Origin: Dermatemys mawii
Lineage: Eukaryota > Chordata > Testudines > Dermatemydidae
Length of the DNA stretch: 64,000 nucleotides
Direction of reading: 5' to 3'
Assembly: GCA_007922305.1 (NCBI GenBank)
Contig: ML677333.1
Location: 12,008,502 to 12,072,501 of the forward strand
Under the pieces are notes generated by a model, which was not told the DNA's origin, searched no databases, and was given only the letters and a program-made list of their open reading frames with translations. Positions 22,513-34,749 of the stretch are shown piece by piece. The number at the start of each line of letters is the position of its first letter. Position 1 is the stretch's first letter. Both the position numbers and the translations under genes were made by a program.

Positions 22513-23416
22513 CTGGCTAACTTATCAGAATATTAAAATGTGTATTGTATCTTTCAGAAATTGAATAGCAACTATGTAGTAAAACATATTACCTTTATTT
22601 TAAAGAAGAGCTAATTCTTTAAAGAAGAGTACTAAGAGTTATCACTACTTCACCTGACCCTTGTAAGTAAAGAAAGCTTTGTTACTGTCTTCTGGCTGTT
22701 TAAGAACAGAGGCCAAATGCTGTTTTCCAATGGAATAAGAACATTAGGAATCAACAGTAGTGTATCTAGTTCTATAGCCTATTTTCTGGAGATCACACAA
22801 GAAAACTATATGTTCTTCCCCTCCATAATGCAGCTAATTTCACAGTACTAGCATTATTATGCCCTGTGATATCATTTCAACGAGCTCCAATTTTGGGGGT
22901 CAGTGTTTCAGGTGAAATGCTACAAAAGATCATGATCCTATCTTATATTAGGGTTTTGTACTACACCGCCTCCCGCCCCCACCCCCCTCACCCCCGACAG
23001 CTATTTGATCAATTTTCACTTAAAATAGACTAGCAATAATGAAGTCCCTAGTGAACTTTATGGAGTCTCTGGTCTTCTCCCAGCTCTATGTAGGGTACCT
23101 TGGTTGTTACTGCAGATTTTATTTAAAGAGATGAGGTAGCCAATACTAGGAATGTTGCTCTGGAAATGCAGTGTCCAGTCAATAACAGATTTCCAATTAA
23201 TTTAGTGGCTCTGCATTTGGCCCAAAGATATTGGTACAAACCATCTTGTACATAATGCAGGCTCCAAGCATGCAATGTGTTTGTTTTTAGCATCCATTCA
23301 CACTGCTTTTTGTTATTGCTTTCCCATTCCTCCTTCCTATGCATACTGTCTACTTAAATTGAAAGCTCTTTGCAGTTTAGATCCTCTCTTGACATCTAGC
23401 TGCAAAGTACCTAGAA
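22513..23416. other. Unassigned DNA with a C-rich run
   Basis: A C-rich low-complexity tract spans about 22966-22998. No gene is seen; opposing frames at 23123-23532 are not supported. Confidence 0.45.
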
Positions 23417-23822
23417 CAGCAGTTCACAAACTTCTCCTGTCGTGCTGTCTCTTATCAGTAATGGAATCTGTCCGTGATCGTTTTCTCCCCACCGCCCGAT
23501 TACTGCACTGTTGGCTCAGCAGAGGAACTTAAGCTGAAGGCGGAGCTGGGGGCAGAACTGGAGATGGGGAAGGAGCTGACGCTAGAGGTGGAGCTGGCCT
23601 AGGGTTGAAGAGGGAACAAGGGCAGAGCTGGTCTGGGGGTGAGGCACGGGACAGAGTGGAGCTGAGTCAGGGTCGGAGCTGGTCTGGAGGCAGAATGGGG
23701 ATGGATGAGACTCCTTCCCTGCCCCCGTGGGGGCTGGCCCTGGCCTGGCCGCACACCTCTCTGCCCCTGTACATTCCTCCGCACGCTCCTAAGGGAGGTG
23801 CCCCACAGTTTGGTGATCACTG
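23417..23822. mobile_element. hAT MITE, 406 bp, with 8-bp duplication
   Basis: The ends CAGCAGTTCACAAACT and ...AGTTTGGTGATCACTG are inverted repeats of the CAGTGGTTCTCAAACT type known from Charlie/MER5-like hAT elements. Flanks are ACCTAGAA (23409-23416) and GCCTAGAA (23823-23830), 7 of 8 identical. The interior is a G-rich 'gcagagctggtctggggg' repeat giving opposing spurious frames (73 and 105 codons). Confidence 0.85.
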
Positions 23823-23830
23823 GCCTAGAA

Positions 23831-25122
23831 CATCTCAGGTGTTACACAATAATCATCATCATACTATAATGTATCATACTACAGGATGGATACATAAAAT
23901 AGCTGCCCTATCAACAGAGTGACGTCTGAGATCTCCAGAGTTCATTGAATTGGCAGGCAGTCTCCAAAGGACACATTGTTTTGTTTTTTCCATTATTTCC
24001 TAGAGCCTAGCACAAATGTGAAATTTATGCGTATTACTCTGCTCCGCTAGTCTAGTATTGCCTGAAAAGAGAAGCCTGCTGATTTGAGTTAATTTATTAT
24101 GGCTGTCTTATGACACAAAGTGAGCTCTTTGCCACTAACCATTGCAAATAAAAGCTCATATGCTTTTTTGTGTGCTCCATGGCCCTGAACTATAGGTGAG
24201 ACATCTGAATTAATTTACTTAATCATCTACAATTAATAAAGAAAGACAAACAATTGTGACCCTTAACTTGATTTTAAAATTACATTTGTGCAAGGAAAAC
24301 ATGTGTTCTCCCCCTAAAATCAAGCTCTTTTTGAACTTCATTATAGGTGTCATTTGTTAGCTATTTACAACAAAGTATCTGATTCTTACATAGTTTAAAA
24401 AGTGGAGTTTCCTGGATACTCAGTGGAAATTATCCAGAAAAAACAATGAATCGCTATTTTATGATATTATTAAGAATAATTCTTGCAGGTTTGTTGATTC
24501 ATTCAAGAAACTGGAAACACATTGAAATTTTAGGTGAACCATTATCAATTGACTATTAGTATTTTGGGTACTGTTTGAAAAATTATTCCCTCATATTATT
24601 ATTTTTTAACAACTAAATTGTAAATTAATTCTATTTAAATATTATTCTGACTTCAAGGGACGTTGCTGTAACTGATCATTTTGGTTTACAGTTACAGCTG
24701 CCTCCCTGGTTTTCCTTCTAATTTCTACATCAAAGTAATAGCAAGAGCTGAGGAAACACATTTATTTCTACTTTCATAAAACTCTAAACCTCCATCAAGC
24801 CAAAGAATGAGGTGCCCTTAACTCAGAGGAAGGCTATAAACTATGTAGTTATATCCTCTTATTATTATGTTCCCTCCTGTGGTTGCCTCTTCACAGACTA
24901 TGCCTAGCCTGATTGCTTTGTACTACAACCTAGCTCATGGTAATGAAGGAGGCAAACTGAGTCAGCCTGGTAACCTAATGATAATAAGAACTGGTTCCAC
25001 TCACTGGTTAGAAACTCATTCTCTTCATCCCTGTCGCAGGGGAACTGTAGAAGCAACACACACCTCTACTAGAAAAAAGGAGTGGTCTGCCCCATTCAAG
25101 AGTGACCTCTAGTGCTAACTAT
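23831..25122. other. Unassigned DNA, part possibly regulatory
   Basis: No gene or transposon recognised over nearly 1.3 kb. The portion 24095-24330 is described separately. Confidence 0.45.
24095..24330. promoter_or_regulatory. Candidate conserved non-coding block (SOX/POU-like motifs)
   Basis: Non-repetitive AT-rich text holds ATTGCAAAT (24141-24149, POU-like), the palindrome ACAATTGT (24250-24257, two facing SOX-like cores) and several TTAAT/AATTAA homeodomain-like cores. Function is inferred only from motif content and absence of repeats. Confidence 0.22.
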
Positions 25123-25366
25123 GGGTATGTCTACACTGCAATCAGGAGGTGTATTCTAGCTAGATCAAAGCTAGCATGAGTAACAGTAGCAGTATAGCCA
25201 CAGCAGCAGAAGCATGGGCTAGCCTCCTGAGTGCTACTCCACCCAAGACCCTGGCTGGCCCGTGTCACAGTCCACGCTACCAGGGCTACACTATCTAGGT
25301 CAAAGCTAGCTTGGCTATATCTACACATCTTACAATCACACCTCCCGACTCCAGTGTAGACATATG
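25123..25366. mobile_element. Palindromic MITE (GGGTATGTCTACACTG)
   Basis: The left end GGGTATGTCTACACTGCA mirrors the right end CCAGTGTAGACATAT. Internal arms 'ctagatcaaagctagc' and 'ctaggtcaaagctagc' repeat each other. It is related to the copy at 48386-48653. The 102-codon minus frame overlapping it is a by-product. Confidence 0.7.
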
Positions 25367-25544
25367 ATAAGAAGCAGCATAAGTAGGCTCTAAGGGATAT
25401 TTTGTAACTTTGGCTAGAAAAATGGTGGTTGATAGACATCTATGAGACTGGAAAATAGTCTAGTGGAAGGGAACTCTGCACTCCGTAATATGTCAAATAG
25501 GCTTTTGTCTCCAAGGTAAAGAAACCTAGAGATCAGATCCAATG

Positions 25545-25848
25545 TAAAACTGGAAACTGAAGTTAGAAAAACTCAAACTGAAATTTAGACACAGGGTTGG
25601 TTTTTTTGGTTTTGTTTTTTTTAACTGATGGTAATTAACCATTGGAACAGATTAGAAAGGGCTATGGTAACTTCTCCAGTATGTGAGCCTTTAAATCAAG
25701 ACTGGATGACTTTCTAAAGCATGCTCTAACTCACCCACAAATCATTCAGTTCAATGCAGGAATTGCTGGGTGACATTCTGTCTTGTGTTGTGCAGGAGGT
25801 CAGACTAAATGGTCATGATGATCCTGTTAATCCTTAAAATCTATGAAT
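25545..25848 (+). mobile_element. CR1 LINE 3' fragment
   Basis: It follows the CR1 3' region: 'actggaaactgaag', 'ggtaattaaccattggaaca', 'tttaaatcaagactggatg', TTGTGCAGGAGGTCAGACTA and a final 'aaaatctatgaat'. No usable reverse-transcriptase frame remains. Confidence 0.85.
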
Positions 25849-28413
25849 AAAAATGGCATATCTAGCTAGCTTTTCTATACAGTGAGAATACTTGGGTACA
25901 GAGCCAAAACAACAGCTCCTATAGCACAGAGGTCTCGCTGAGGCACTCTGTTAACCTAACAACTCCCTACTGATGTATTGAAATTACTAGAAGGTGATAC
26001 AGGACAGAGTAGCCTCCAGGGAGTTATTTTCATTTAACTGCTTTTTTTTTCACTTGTGTCTAATTAAATATGACTTTTTAAAAAATTTTTGCTTAATCAG
26101 TTTGGAACAAAAAGTGAAGAGAAATTATCTGTCAATATAATACTAATGGTAAAATAAAGGAGTTCATTCTATTTGGAATTTATCCCCAGTAAGAAATGGC
26201 CCCATACTCCTCCATCCTTGGAAGCAACTATGTCCATTAAGTAAGTCATATTACTGGCTAAAGATAAAAGTACAACTTCCATGTAAATTAGCTACCAGAC
26301 TGACCTCATCAATGTAAAAGTAACTGCCTGACGCTCAAATACAGTGTCCTACCCACTTTCTTATCTGACAGCAGTACCTGTAAGCCATGCCCACTCAGTG
26401 TGATGCTCTGCCCCACCTCTGGTGGTGGGTAGGCAACTTAAAGGTTGATGAGTCTACTGCAGCACTGACCAACAGGGTCTTTTAGATAAGGCAACAGAGT
26501 ATCATAAATGGAAGTCCCAGGTTCAGTCCCTGCAACTGGGAACCCACCTGGGGTGTTGGCATTACATATCCAATGTATCTTAATATTCCACTGATTTCTA
26601 TTTAAAATGACAGCACAAAAGGATGCAGAAAGGTGACTGCAGAAGGAAGATAATGACCAAAGAAAGTGTTTGGTAGCTTCTTCAAAAATATACAAGAATT
26701 AATTAAAATTATACTTTACGATAGATGAGATTCTGCCTTCAGAAAGGCACACTCAGTTTCCATTGACTTCACTGGATGTTGCATGCATGTATCTATGGTA
26801 AGAAGTTAACCTTGTATGTTTTTCTTCATAAGTGAAAGTGTAACAAGTGTAGCTCATACTCTAAAGTAAGTAGAGTTCTGTACAAATAAAAGAGGATAAA
26901 AATCTTAAGCTTGACATTATTTTTCTGGAAATTCAGAACCCTAGATTTCCCGTATAGTTCAGCCCTGAATAGATATGGACATTAGTGCTTTTACTCTAAC
27001 TTGGGTAGAGTTATTGCTGTGAGCCTTAGTGCATTGCTACAGATGTAAAAGCTATCTGACAGTCTGGGAAAGTTATTCTTTACCTTTTGTTTCACTAATA
27101 TTCAATCACTTGTCATTTGCTAGCAGAATAAATATGGTGCCTCTTGTATATATTCCCATTGGCCATATATAACCCAGTTTAACTGTTCCCTAAAAGAATA
27201 TAAGTATTGTACACTATTTCTTTCCTATACTATAAAATACAGTAAAATAATGACAAAAACATTTGTAACTGCACAACAGATAGTAAATAGTTAGAGCACA
27301 TCTCCAGAGGTGTAAGGTCACAACTGAAAACTGGCTAGAGAAAGCTTTTACAGTCTGCAAAAACTTGACCAAGGAATTTGGAAACTCTAGTATGAATTCA
27401 AAGAGAAAGAATGTCTTCCACTCTGAAAGGACACCACTAAAGGTGTTTTATTAATAGTTTCCATTAGAAGGGAGATCACTCAAAGCCATCTACAAGTTTG
27501 GGTAAGATATCATTTGTAGTCTACTATGCTTTCCAAAAATTGTCCATCTTATTTTGGAAGAGTTGCTAGAATCCACTAAGGAGAATCCAGTTCTTAGGTT
27601 CATAGTGACATCACATCAAGATCATGTTCAGTCACAGCAGTCATCCATCCTCAAATAGTTAACATTTGCCAACGATTCACTCAATGGGATCTGAGGCACC
27701 ATATTTTCCTCCTTATTTATAATAGGAAAGAACTATAGTTACAGTGTGGTCTTTTTGTTATAGTTGTTGGCAAACACCACAATGTGAGATTTACCATTTG
27801 TAACATAGATAGAGAAATTTCAGTTCTCCCTGCTGTTTTGTGTCATAATTGTAATGTATCTTGTGAAGCCCGCTATATAGCTCAAAGGCTCATGTTGATT
27901 CTGCAAGATCAAGTTCACCATTAGGTCAGAGGACAGGCTCAATCCCTAAAAATTAACTCATATTTTTTTTAAAAAATGATCAGCTCCCCCTTGCAAGAGA
28001 GACATCAATATGTTCTCAGCTGAGAAGTGGATCTGATTGAGATAGCTTAGCTGGGAGTGACTTGTAAAGGAAAAGGAGCAGGCAAATGCTTCTTTCATGC
28101 TTCATTTCAGACAAAGGATAACTTTTTTCTTTCCTAGGTAAATGAAGACAATGGACTCCACACTTACACTCATTTAATGCCAGTGCAACACCACTAATTT
28201 CACCGATGGTGCAATTTCACTGAATGAAGCCTACTCTATTTCAAATAAAAAGTAAATAAATAACATAAAGGTTACAGTTATGGTTGAGATGATTCTGCCT
28301 CCTTTCTGTCCCCTTGCAAATGCATAAAACATAGTCTAGTTTTTAACTGTGTGTTTGGTCTAATTTTATATTGTAAGTACCTTAAAGAAGGAAGCATGGA
28401 CTAGATTCTATTG
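25849..28413. other. Unassigned AT-rich DNA
   Basis: No gene recognised. The text at about 26440-26560 contains 'ccaggttcagtccctg', a B-box-like string that may be a worn tRNA-derived SINE. 26600-28400 shows no recognisable transposon. Confidence 0.4.
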
Positions 28414-28611
28414 CAGGCCTGCACAACATGCGGCCCGGGGGCCACATGCAGCCCGCACAGGCTCACTGTGTGGCCCACGGGGCGTGAGTAGGGGTGGGGC
28501 AAGCCAAGCAGTGGGATGGGGGGAAGTGGATGAGGGCGGGGCTTTTTGGCCCACAGCTGGGTTTTTTTGCAATAATATGGCCCTCGCTGCTTTCCGAGTT
28601 GTGCAGGCCTG
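28414..28611. mobile_element. hAT MITE, 198 bp, perfect 8-bp duplication
   Basis: CAGGCCTGCACAAC at the left end is mirrored by ...GTTGTGCAGGCCTG at the right. TTCTATTG is duplicated exactly at 28406-28413 and 28612-28619. The G+C-rich core ('gcggcccgggggccacatgcagccc') stands out from the AT-rich surroundings. The identical duplication suggests a fairly young insertion. Confidence 0.92.
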
Positions 28612-28619
28612 TTCTATTG

Positions 28620-30676
28620 CATAAATCTGGCGTAAATCACTATGTAAATAATGCAGGAGAAAGTGAGATCTAATGCAGGGTTTCTCCTCTGAGGTGCTAA
28701 CAATGTACACCATTGGAGTTACTACAGATTATGACACAGTTTAAATAGATTATGGTTCTTTGTCTCTGTTTGCTCATGAATACCCCCTCCTGCGCTGCCA
28801 ACTCCACATGAATTAGTCGCTGGGTCCAAAGTCCTTTAGAATATTTCCATTAATTTCTATGGGCTTTGGATCCAAAGGTTCCTTGTAGGTAAATCTGATC
28901 TTTGGAGCAATATAAGCTTATTATATATCTATTTGAAAGACATAGGACCAGGTCCTCATCCATGCCAATTTACACCAATTGGGAAGAGAGCCCATGATAG
29001 CTGAAGGATAAATATAAACATCACAGAGGACATTGAATGCATTCTGTACTTCTGAATCAATATGAACGAGCCCAGGAAACACTAAAAGGAAAAAAATACC
29101 ATGTATCTGGGGATTATTTTTGCCAGGAGCGCACTTTCCACCCATCATGATGCTTATTACTTTATAAAGATAAATGTAACATTCCTTCTTGAGAAAGAAA
29201 AAATAAACACATTTGTCTTGTTGAAGCCAGTGCTGCCTAACAACCACATTTGTTTTCCAATTAAAATCACTAGAGCAAAAGTGAGACTGCAAAGAAGGAA
29301 CTTCTCCATTCCGCACTGTGCATATGAATATGTGAGAAGACCCTTCTATTGTCTAGTTCACCTGAAAGGAAATAGGCATAGAAATTTACCTATTGTTTCA
29401 TGGTACTTAACTCATGTGATGTTTTATATCACATGTGCTGCAATAGTTAGGCACAAGAGGCCAGTAGGGATAACTGAGATCATTAATTTGACTTCAAGCC
29501 TTCTAACTGTGCACATAACTGGTCTATGTAACCACATGTTCCTGTCTGTGACATGACATATTACCCCTTTCCACCCTCCTTTATTCCTTCAGACTATGTT
29601 ACATCCATAAGTGTCTTGCCTTAAAATAGATTGCAAAGTCTTCAGGTCAGTGCACTATGGGGTGTTTGGGCCTTCTGGGCACTTTTGTAATACAGACTAA
29701 TAATAATAACAATATGAACAGTATTCTGACTACCTGTAACTAGAATAACTGATTTTTCAGTTCGGTGACCAAATCAAAAACTCTCCCAAAAAATATTCAT
29801 TTCAGGTTGAACTGAAACTGAATTTTGTGGGATCTTCTTGCCAAAATGAACAACTGGGCGGAAAAAATATTCCATTTTATTATGTTTTCAGGTGTATTTT
29901 ACCCTTTATTCTTTTAACAAATCTAGCAAAATTTCTAAACAAAGACAGGGGTTTTTTTGTTTCATTTTTTTATTTGCCTCAAATTATTTGCTGAATTTGA
30001 CTCAAATTCGTGAATAGTTTCAATTGCCTGAAAATTACATTTTTGGCAAATAAGCCATTTGATTGAAACATGTCACCTAGTTCTGATTTTTGCACTCTTG
30101 GGACAAGATCTTTAGATGGTGTAAACTAGCATATCACTATTTGAAATCACTAGTTATGCTGATTGACACCAAGCAAGGATTGAACCCTGGTCACATATAC
30201 TAATATTTCTGGGCACATTGTGAAAACCAGAGCAGGTCAGAAAATGGGTAGAGGGGAAAAGATGTTACAAAAATTTTCACTTCCATGTTGTTTAAATTTA
30301 TCTTTTTTGCCTACATTTTTTTGACTAAATCAAGGGGAAATGCAATCTGGGAAATTTTACATGACCATCTAAACTTTGCATTGATGTTGAAACATCAGTA
30401 ATGAAGGATGAATGCAAAATGGAAGTTCAGGCAAATACTGATGGCAACAGTTCATGGTGCATACATGTATCCTTTTCCAGTAGTCCAAGAGCCATACAGC
30501 AACCACAGCTATACTGATATCAACATTAATGTGAATGGTGTTTGTATATTATATCAGATCTGTAATGACTGGACTAAGGATGGGGAAAGAATTGGAACTT
30601 AAAAAGATAACAAAAAGCATTGACGAAAACTTGGGCTGAACCTGCCCTGACCTAGAAGTGTGAGTTAGCTAATTGA
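28620..30676. other. Unassigned DNA with AT-rich repeat
   Basis: An open frame of 151 codons (29101-29556, plus) overlaps a 131-codon minus frame; neither has a recognisable domain. 28628-28740 and 28945-28985 look like MITE scraps (gcgtaaatcac, catgccaatttacacc). 29760-30080 resembles the 'aaaattttc' dispersed repeat. Confidence 0.4.
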
Positions 30677-30758
30677 GGGCTTGATTTTTATTTACACTGA
30701 GGCCCCTTTACACAACTCTAGAAGTTCAAAGAGGCCTAAGTCTAATGAGAATCAGGAC
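30677..30758. mobile_element. Decayed palindromic MITE
   Basis: GGGCTTGATTTTTATTTACA at the left mirrors 'aatgagaatcaggac' at the right, in the family of the copy at 4143. Confidence 0.5.
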
Positions 30759-32142
30759 TTTAAAGCTTTCTTAAATAAATATAATGTATCCTCCAGCTAA
30801 GCATTTACTGTGTGTGTCTTTTTTAGTATAACCCTTGCCTATCTTACCCCATTGCTTCCTTTGATGCCCATTCCCCCTCTCACTCACTGTGTATTGTATA
30901 CATTTCATTGGTAAGCTTTTGGTGTCCAAGATTAACCCATGGTTTGTGTGTTTTGTTTTTGCTGTGTGGAGCACCTGTCAAAAGGGCTCAATTTCTCCTT
31001 TGACAAAGTAAGCCAGGTAGCTCTATAAATATTTGAAAACAGTCATGCAGTTTTCTGGGCTTCATTGTTTTAAACTATTACAGTGGTTACAAAAGATCCT
31101 TTCTTGACTAATATTACAAAACAAATCTTTGGGGTTTTATGTAATATTTTTATTACTTAAATCATCTTGACACTCAATCTAATTAGGCTGAGGAACATTA
31201 TTTTTGATTGACTATTCCCAGTAGACCATCTTCCCTCATGATCAATATTTTAAGCTTTTTATAAATTTAAAACCTGTGATATCCAGCCACAGAGGCAATA
31301 CTTTGCTTATGCATATTTATAGGTGATTAAAGTATATTTTATTTGTTTGCTTTGCTCATATGAATTAACGTTATCCATGGTAACTCCTATCTTAGCAAAT
31401 GCCTCTTAAATTTGCTATGAAAAAAATGTGAATTCCCTGTGAAACGTTCCATGGTTAATTCCATTTTGAAAAAAAACTTATGCACAAAAGCTAGCTTTAC
31501 TTGATGCCACAAGAAAAAAGATTTGTACTTACTATTATTTTACTGGCTTGATTTTGTCATTCAAATTGAGCAGCTTTACTATTCAATTACTTTTATGCTA
31601 ATATAAATAGGAAGATTAGCATAGCCATGCTATAGCTTCAGTAATTGAGAATCACTGGGACATCTTGGGATAACATCATTAGGATGCCACTCCCTTCTAG
31701 AACCACTGTTGTGAATAGACTGTAACAGGAAGAAAATAGAATAGATATATCGTGCTGCCAGCTCCTGACAGGATGTCCATGCCTATGTAATGGTGAATTA
31801 GTGGGCCAGGTAGAAGAAAGCACATACAATGGGACTCAACAGCATCCTGGTGTGTACCATAGGTGCCCGCACTGCCATGGAAGAGAGGCCTGATGGGGTA
31901 AATCAGATTTTTTTTCAAATTTTAAAAAATATATATAATGGAAATAGAGGAATTGTAACTTTGTAACTCCAATTGATTCTGCTACATTTCAAAGTCAAAA
32001 CTTTAAGGAAAATACAATTGCTACCTGCAAGAGTTATATTTAATTGTTATATTTACAAGACTACCAAAAGAAGGAAGCAAACAAATTATGGTCATTCCAA
32101 AGAACATTTGAAATGCTGAATTGAAATTAGACTAGCTACACT
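30759..32142. other. Unassigned AT-rich DNA
   Basis: No recognisable transposon over about 1.4 kb and no supported gene. The segment 31080-31640 is non-repetitive, with many ATTA/TAAT cores, and is a weak candidate for conserved non-coding DNA. Confidence 0.4.
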
Positions 32143-32421
32143 TATAGATTATAAAACCAGAAGGGTCGTTGTGGTCATCTAGTCTGATCTCCAGTATAAC
32201 ACAGGACACTGGATTTCCCTGAATTAATTCCTGTTTGAATTAGATCATATCTTTCAGAAAAGCATCAAATCTTGATTAAAATTTTTCCAGTAATAGAGAA
32301 TCCATAACAACCCTAGGTAAGTTGTTCCTGTGGTTAATTATCTTCATTTTTGAAAATGTTCACTTTATTTCTAGTCTGAACTTCCATTCCAGACTTTGGA
32401 TCTCATTATACCTTTGTATGG
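32143..32421 (-). mobile_element. CR1 LINE 3' fragment, reverse
   Basis: Read on the minus strand this is the CR1 3' end: the plus strand shows 'ccagaagggtcgttgtggtc', 'tagtctgatctcc', 'atcaaatcttgattaaaat', 'gttgttcctgtggttaatta' and 'ccagactttggatctcatt'. It is of similar decay to the copy at 25545 and in opposite orientation. Confidence 0.85.
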
Positions 32422-33129
32422 GGCCAGACCTACATCTCTTCCTGATGCTTTGCACCACTCTGGCACAAAGTATCTCTGAAGCTGCTTCATTAGCCATCTG
32501 ATTATTCCGTTTACCTAAGGGAACCCCGCAGTGGCACAGAACCTCCTGAGTGGCTCCTCTAATACTTTTTCATCAGATACCGTACAAAGGATGTGGCTAA
32601 GGAAGCGGGTGGCGGGGGGGCTGGCTAGAGGGATCTACACTTATCTCCAGCTACTTCAATAGTCCCTTGGGGCTCCAAGTGGAACTTGAACAGCTAGACT
32701 AACCTCAGGAAGGTTCTAGGATCTGTAGGATGCAAAGGCCTCCTTTACTGCCTCCTTTGAACTCACCGAGCTCTGTCACAGCTCAAGATTTGGGCAGTCA
32801 TCTTTCATGCTTTATGAAATACATGGAAAAGCAATTTTTTATTTTCAAAGAATTGCCTGTCACAGTAAGGACAAATGATGATGCAATGAACGTGGGAGAT
32901 AAATGGAAGGTTAGTGGAGAGAGAAGCAAGGTGGAGGAGCTGAGTTCCTGTGAGATGAATGGTAATTTTCCCTTTGGATCCCAAGGATTCAGTAGCTGGG
33001 AAAGCTATGCATGCAGCCTATCTCCTCTACAACCTCAATCCCCTCCCCATTGCAGGGAAACTTTAAAAGAAACTACAAGAGGTCTGTCTTCTTAATTTTC
33101 ATGGCCTCTAAATTCCCTTTCTGCAGGAT
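32422..33129. other. Unassigned DNA
   Basis: 32424-32570 ('gccagacctacatctc..tgctttgcaccactctggcac') looks like a reptile interspersed repeat that I cannot name. A 121-codon frame at 32730-33095 shows no domain. Confidence 0.4.
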
Positions 33130-33720
33130 GATCTATGAGGTATTCCAGTAAGTTCCATTGCATTTAAATGTGCCTCTCTCATTTCACCAGCTATGGGATG
33201 TCTGTCAGTTTGTGGGATTTTGCATAAAGATTAACTATATTGAAATAATTTAGAAGTCTCAGCCTTACATTCTGAAAGCAGCTGCATTCTGTGATAGAGG
33301 TCCCCACTCTTTTCTGCAGATCACCTTAGCATTGACTCCACAGCTTAGAAATTACCATTTAGCCTGTGATAATCACCTCGTCTTTCCCCCGACATTACCT
33401 TCACTGAACTGTCTGTCGATTACGTTCCCATCTCTGAAATGAAAATTTATCATTTTTCCCATTTCATGCAAAACAACATAATTAGCCTAGTTTCTAATAT
33501 AAAATGACAGCTCTAGTTCAGGCTATGAATTAAATTGCAAATCGAGGCTGCCGATCGTATACATGTGGTTGACCTTGAACGTGTCTGACCTTGATTCAGT
33601 TTATAATGAGATTCAAAAACTTTGAAATCAGGTTCAATACATCCTCTAACATTTGGATTTTATTCTAAAATACAGTATTGTCTGACTGGTTTTCTTTTCT
33701 AAAACCCCAGATTTAATCAC
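33130..33720. promoter_or_regulatory. Candidate non-coding regulatory block with paired TGACCTTGA sites
   Basis: Two exact TGACCTTGA 9-mers lie at 33570-33578 and 33586-33594, in the same direction with 7 bp between. The reverse complement TCAAGGTCA is the extended half-site used by monomer-binding nuclear receptors of the ERR and NR5A (SF-1/LRH-1) groups. The surroundings are free of recognised transposons, include CpG-bearing text (cgaggctgccgatcgtat) uncommon in this AT-rich window, and contain octamer-like TTTGCATAA and ATTTAAAT strings. Regulatory activity is inferred. Confidence 0.35.
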
Positions 33721-34425
33721 TTGCCTACTCCCAGTTATTACGTTGATAAGCATGTAGACAGAGCATTTAGATTAGACACCTTGGGGGCATCTTAAATCTA
33801 CGTCCAAGCTCTGAATTTTCTGACTGCATGACAAGGCTACTGCTTTATTTTTGTGAGCATTTTGGCTAGACGTCTTCTCTATTTTCCCTTCAATGTGTGC
33901 ATGTAACTTCTACTAATACTGATGGGAGCATGTGTGCACATATAGGACTAGATTATGGCATTTATGCCACAGCCTTGCACAGAGCAACAAGAGCATCAAG
34001 GGGATTGTGCCTCAGTCAGGCAGATTGTTCTCCATCGTGTACTGGCCAGATTCTATGGGCCAGTGCAGAAGGGGTTGGTCCAAGGCCCTGCCTCCCATCT
34101 ACCTCATTGTCTGATTCCTGAACTCTGGAGAGCAAAGAACCCAGACACTGCTATTGTGGGAAATGCTTGTGCAGCTGTGTAAAGTTGAAGTCTCTTGCAG
34201 TCCCTCCACCTTTTCATGGTGAAGCACGGGCCTCTCTCAGTTTGGACCCCAGCATGAATTTATGCAATCTGGTATATTCATGTAATTATGCCATGTGCAT
34301 ACAGATTCCATGAGATTCCTACCACAAATGTAAAAATTGGCTTAGTATATTATCAAAATCAGGGGATTACAATGCAAACAGAATTGTTTTGAGAACATTA
34401 TTGTTTATGTCCATTATGCTTGTAA
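33721..34425. other. Unassigned DNA
   Basis: 33950-34060 ('tagattatggcatttatgcc...gggattgtgcctcagtcagg') resembles a decayed MITE. Overlapping frames of 60-75 codons share that region and are not supported. Confidence 0.4.
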
Positions 34426-34749
34426 GCAAAGAGCAATCTTCCCTCTAATTTTTGACGGGCCGTGTGCGTAAAAAAAATTCTTCTGTGCAAATTTTTGAAG
34501 CAGAGTTCAAATTTGTGCACTATGAGGCAAATGCACCCAAGCAAGTAAAATGCTTATACATTTAAAAAGTTTTAATTTGCAATTTGTGTCAATTTATATG
34601 GGTTTTCAGATAGAGATATAATAAGTAAAAAAAGAAAAACACAAGTTTGTTTTAAATTTTAAATTTTCCTAAAAAAATCAATAAATGATTATCAGCCAAG
34701 AATAAGATATGTAATTACAAATGCATTTTAATTTCCTTATTGGTCAAAA

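Noticed and set aside
22966..22998. C-rich run as a G-quadruplex regulatory element
   Set aside because: The C tracts are irregular and nothing nearby suggests a promoter.
26440..26560. Possible tRNA or tRNA-derived SINE
   Set aside because: A B-box-like GGTTCAGTCC is present but no matching A box or cloverleaf at the right distance.
29101..29556. 151-codon plus-strand frame
   Set aside because: No recognisable domain, overlapping open frame on the other strand, and one or two frames of this length are expected by chance in 64 kb. The DNA itself may still be conserved.
32730..33095. 121-codon frame
   Set aside because: No domain, no splice-site arrangement that I can defend and ordinary base composition.
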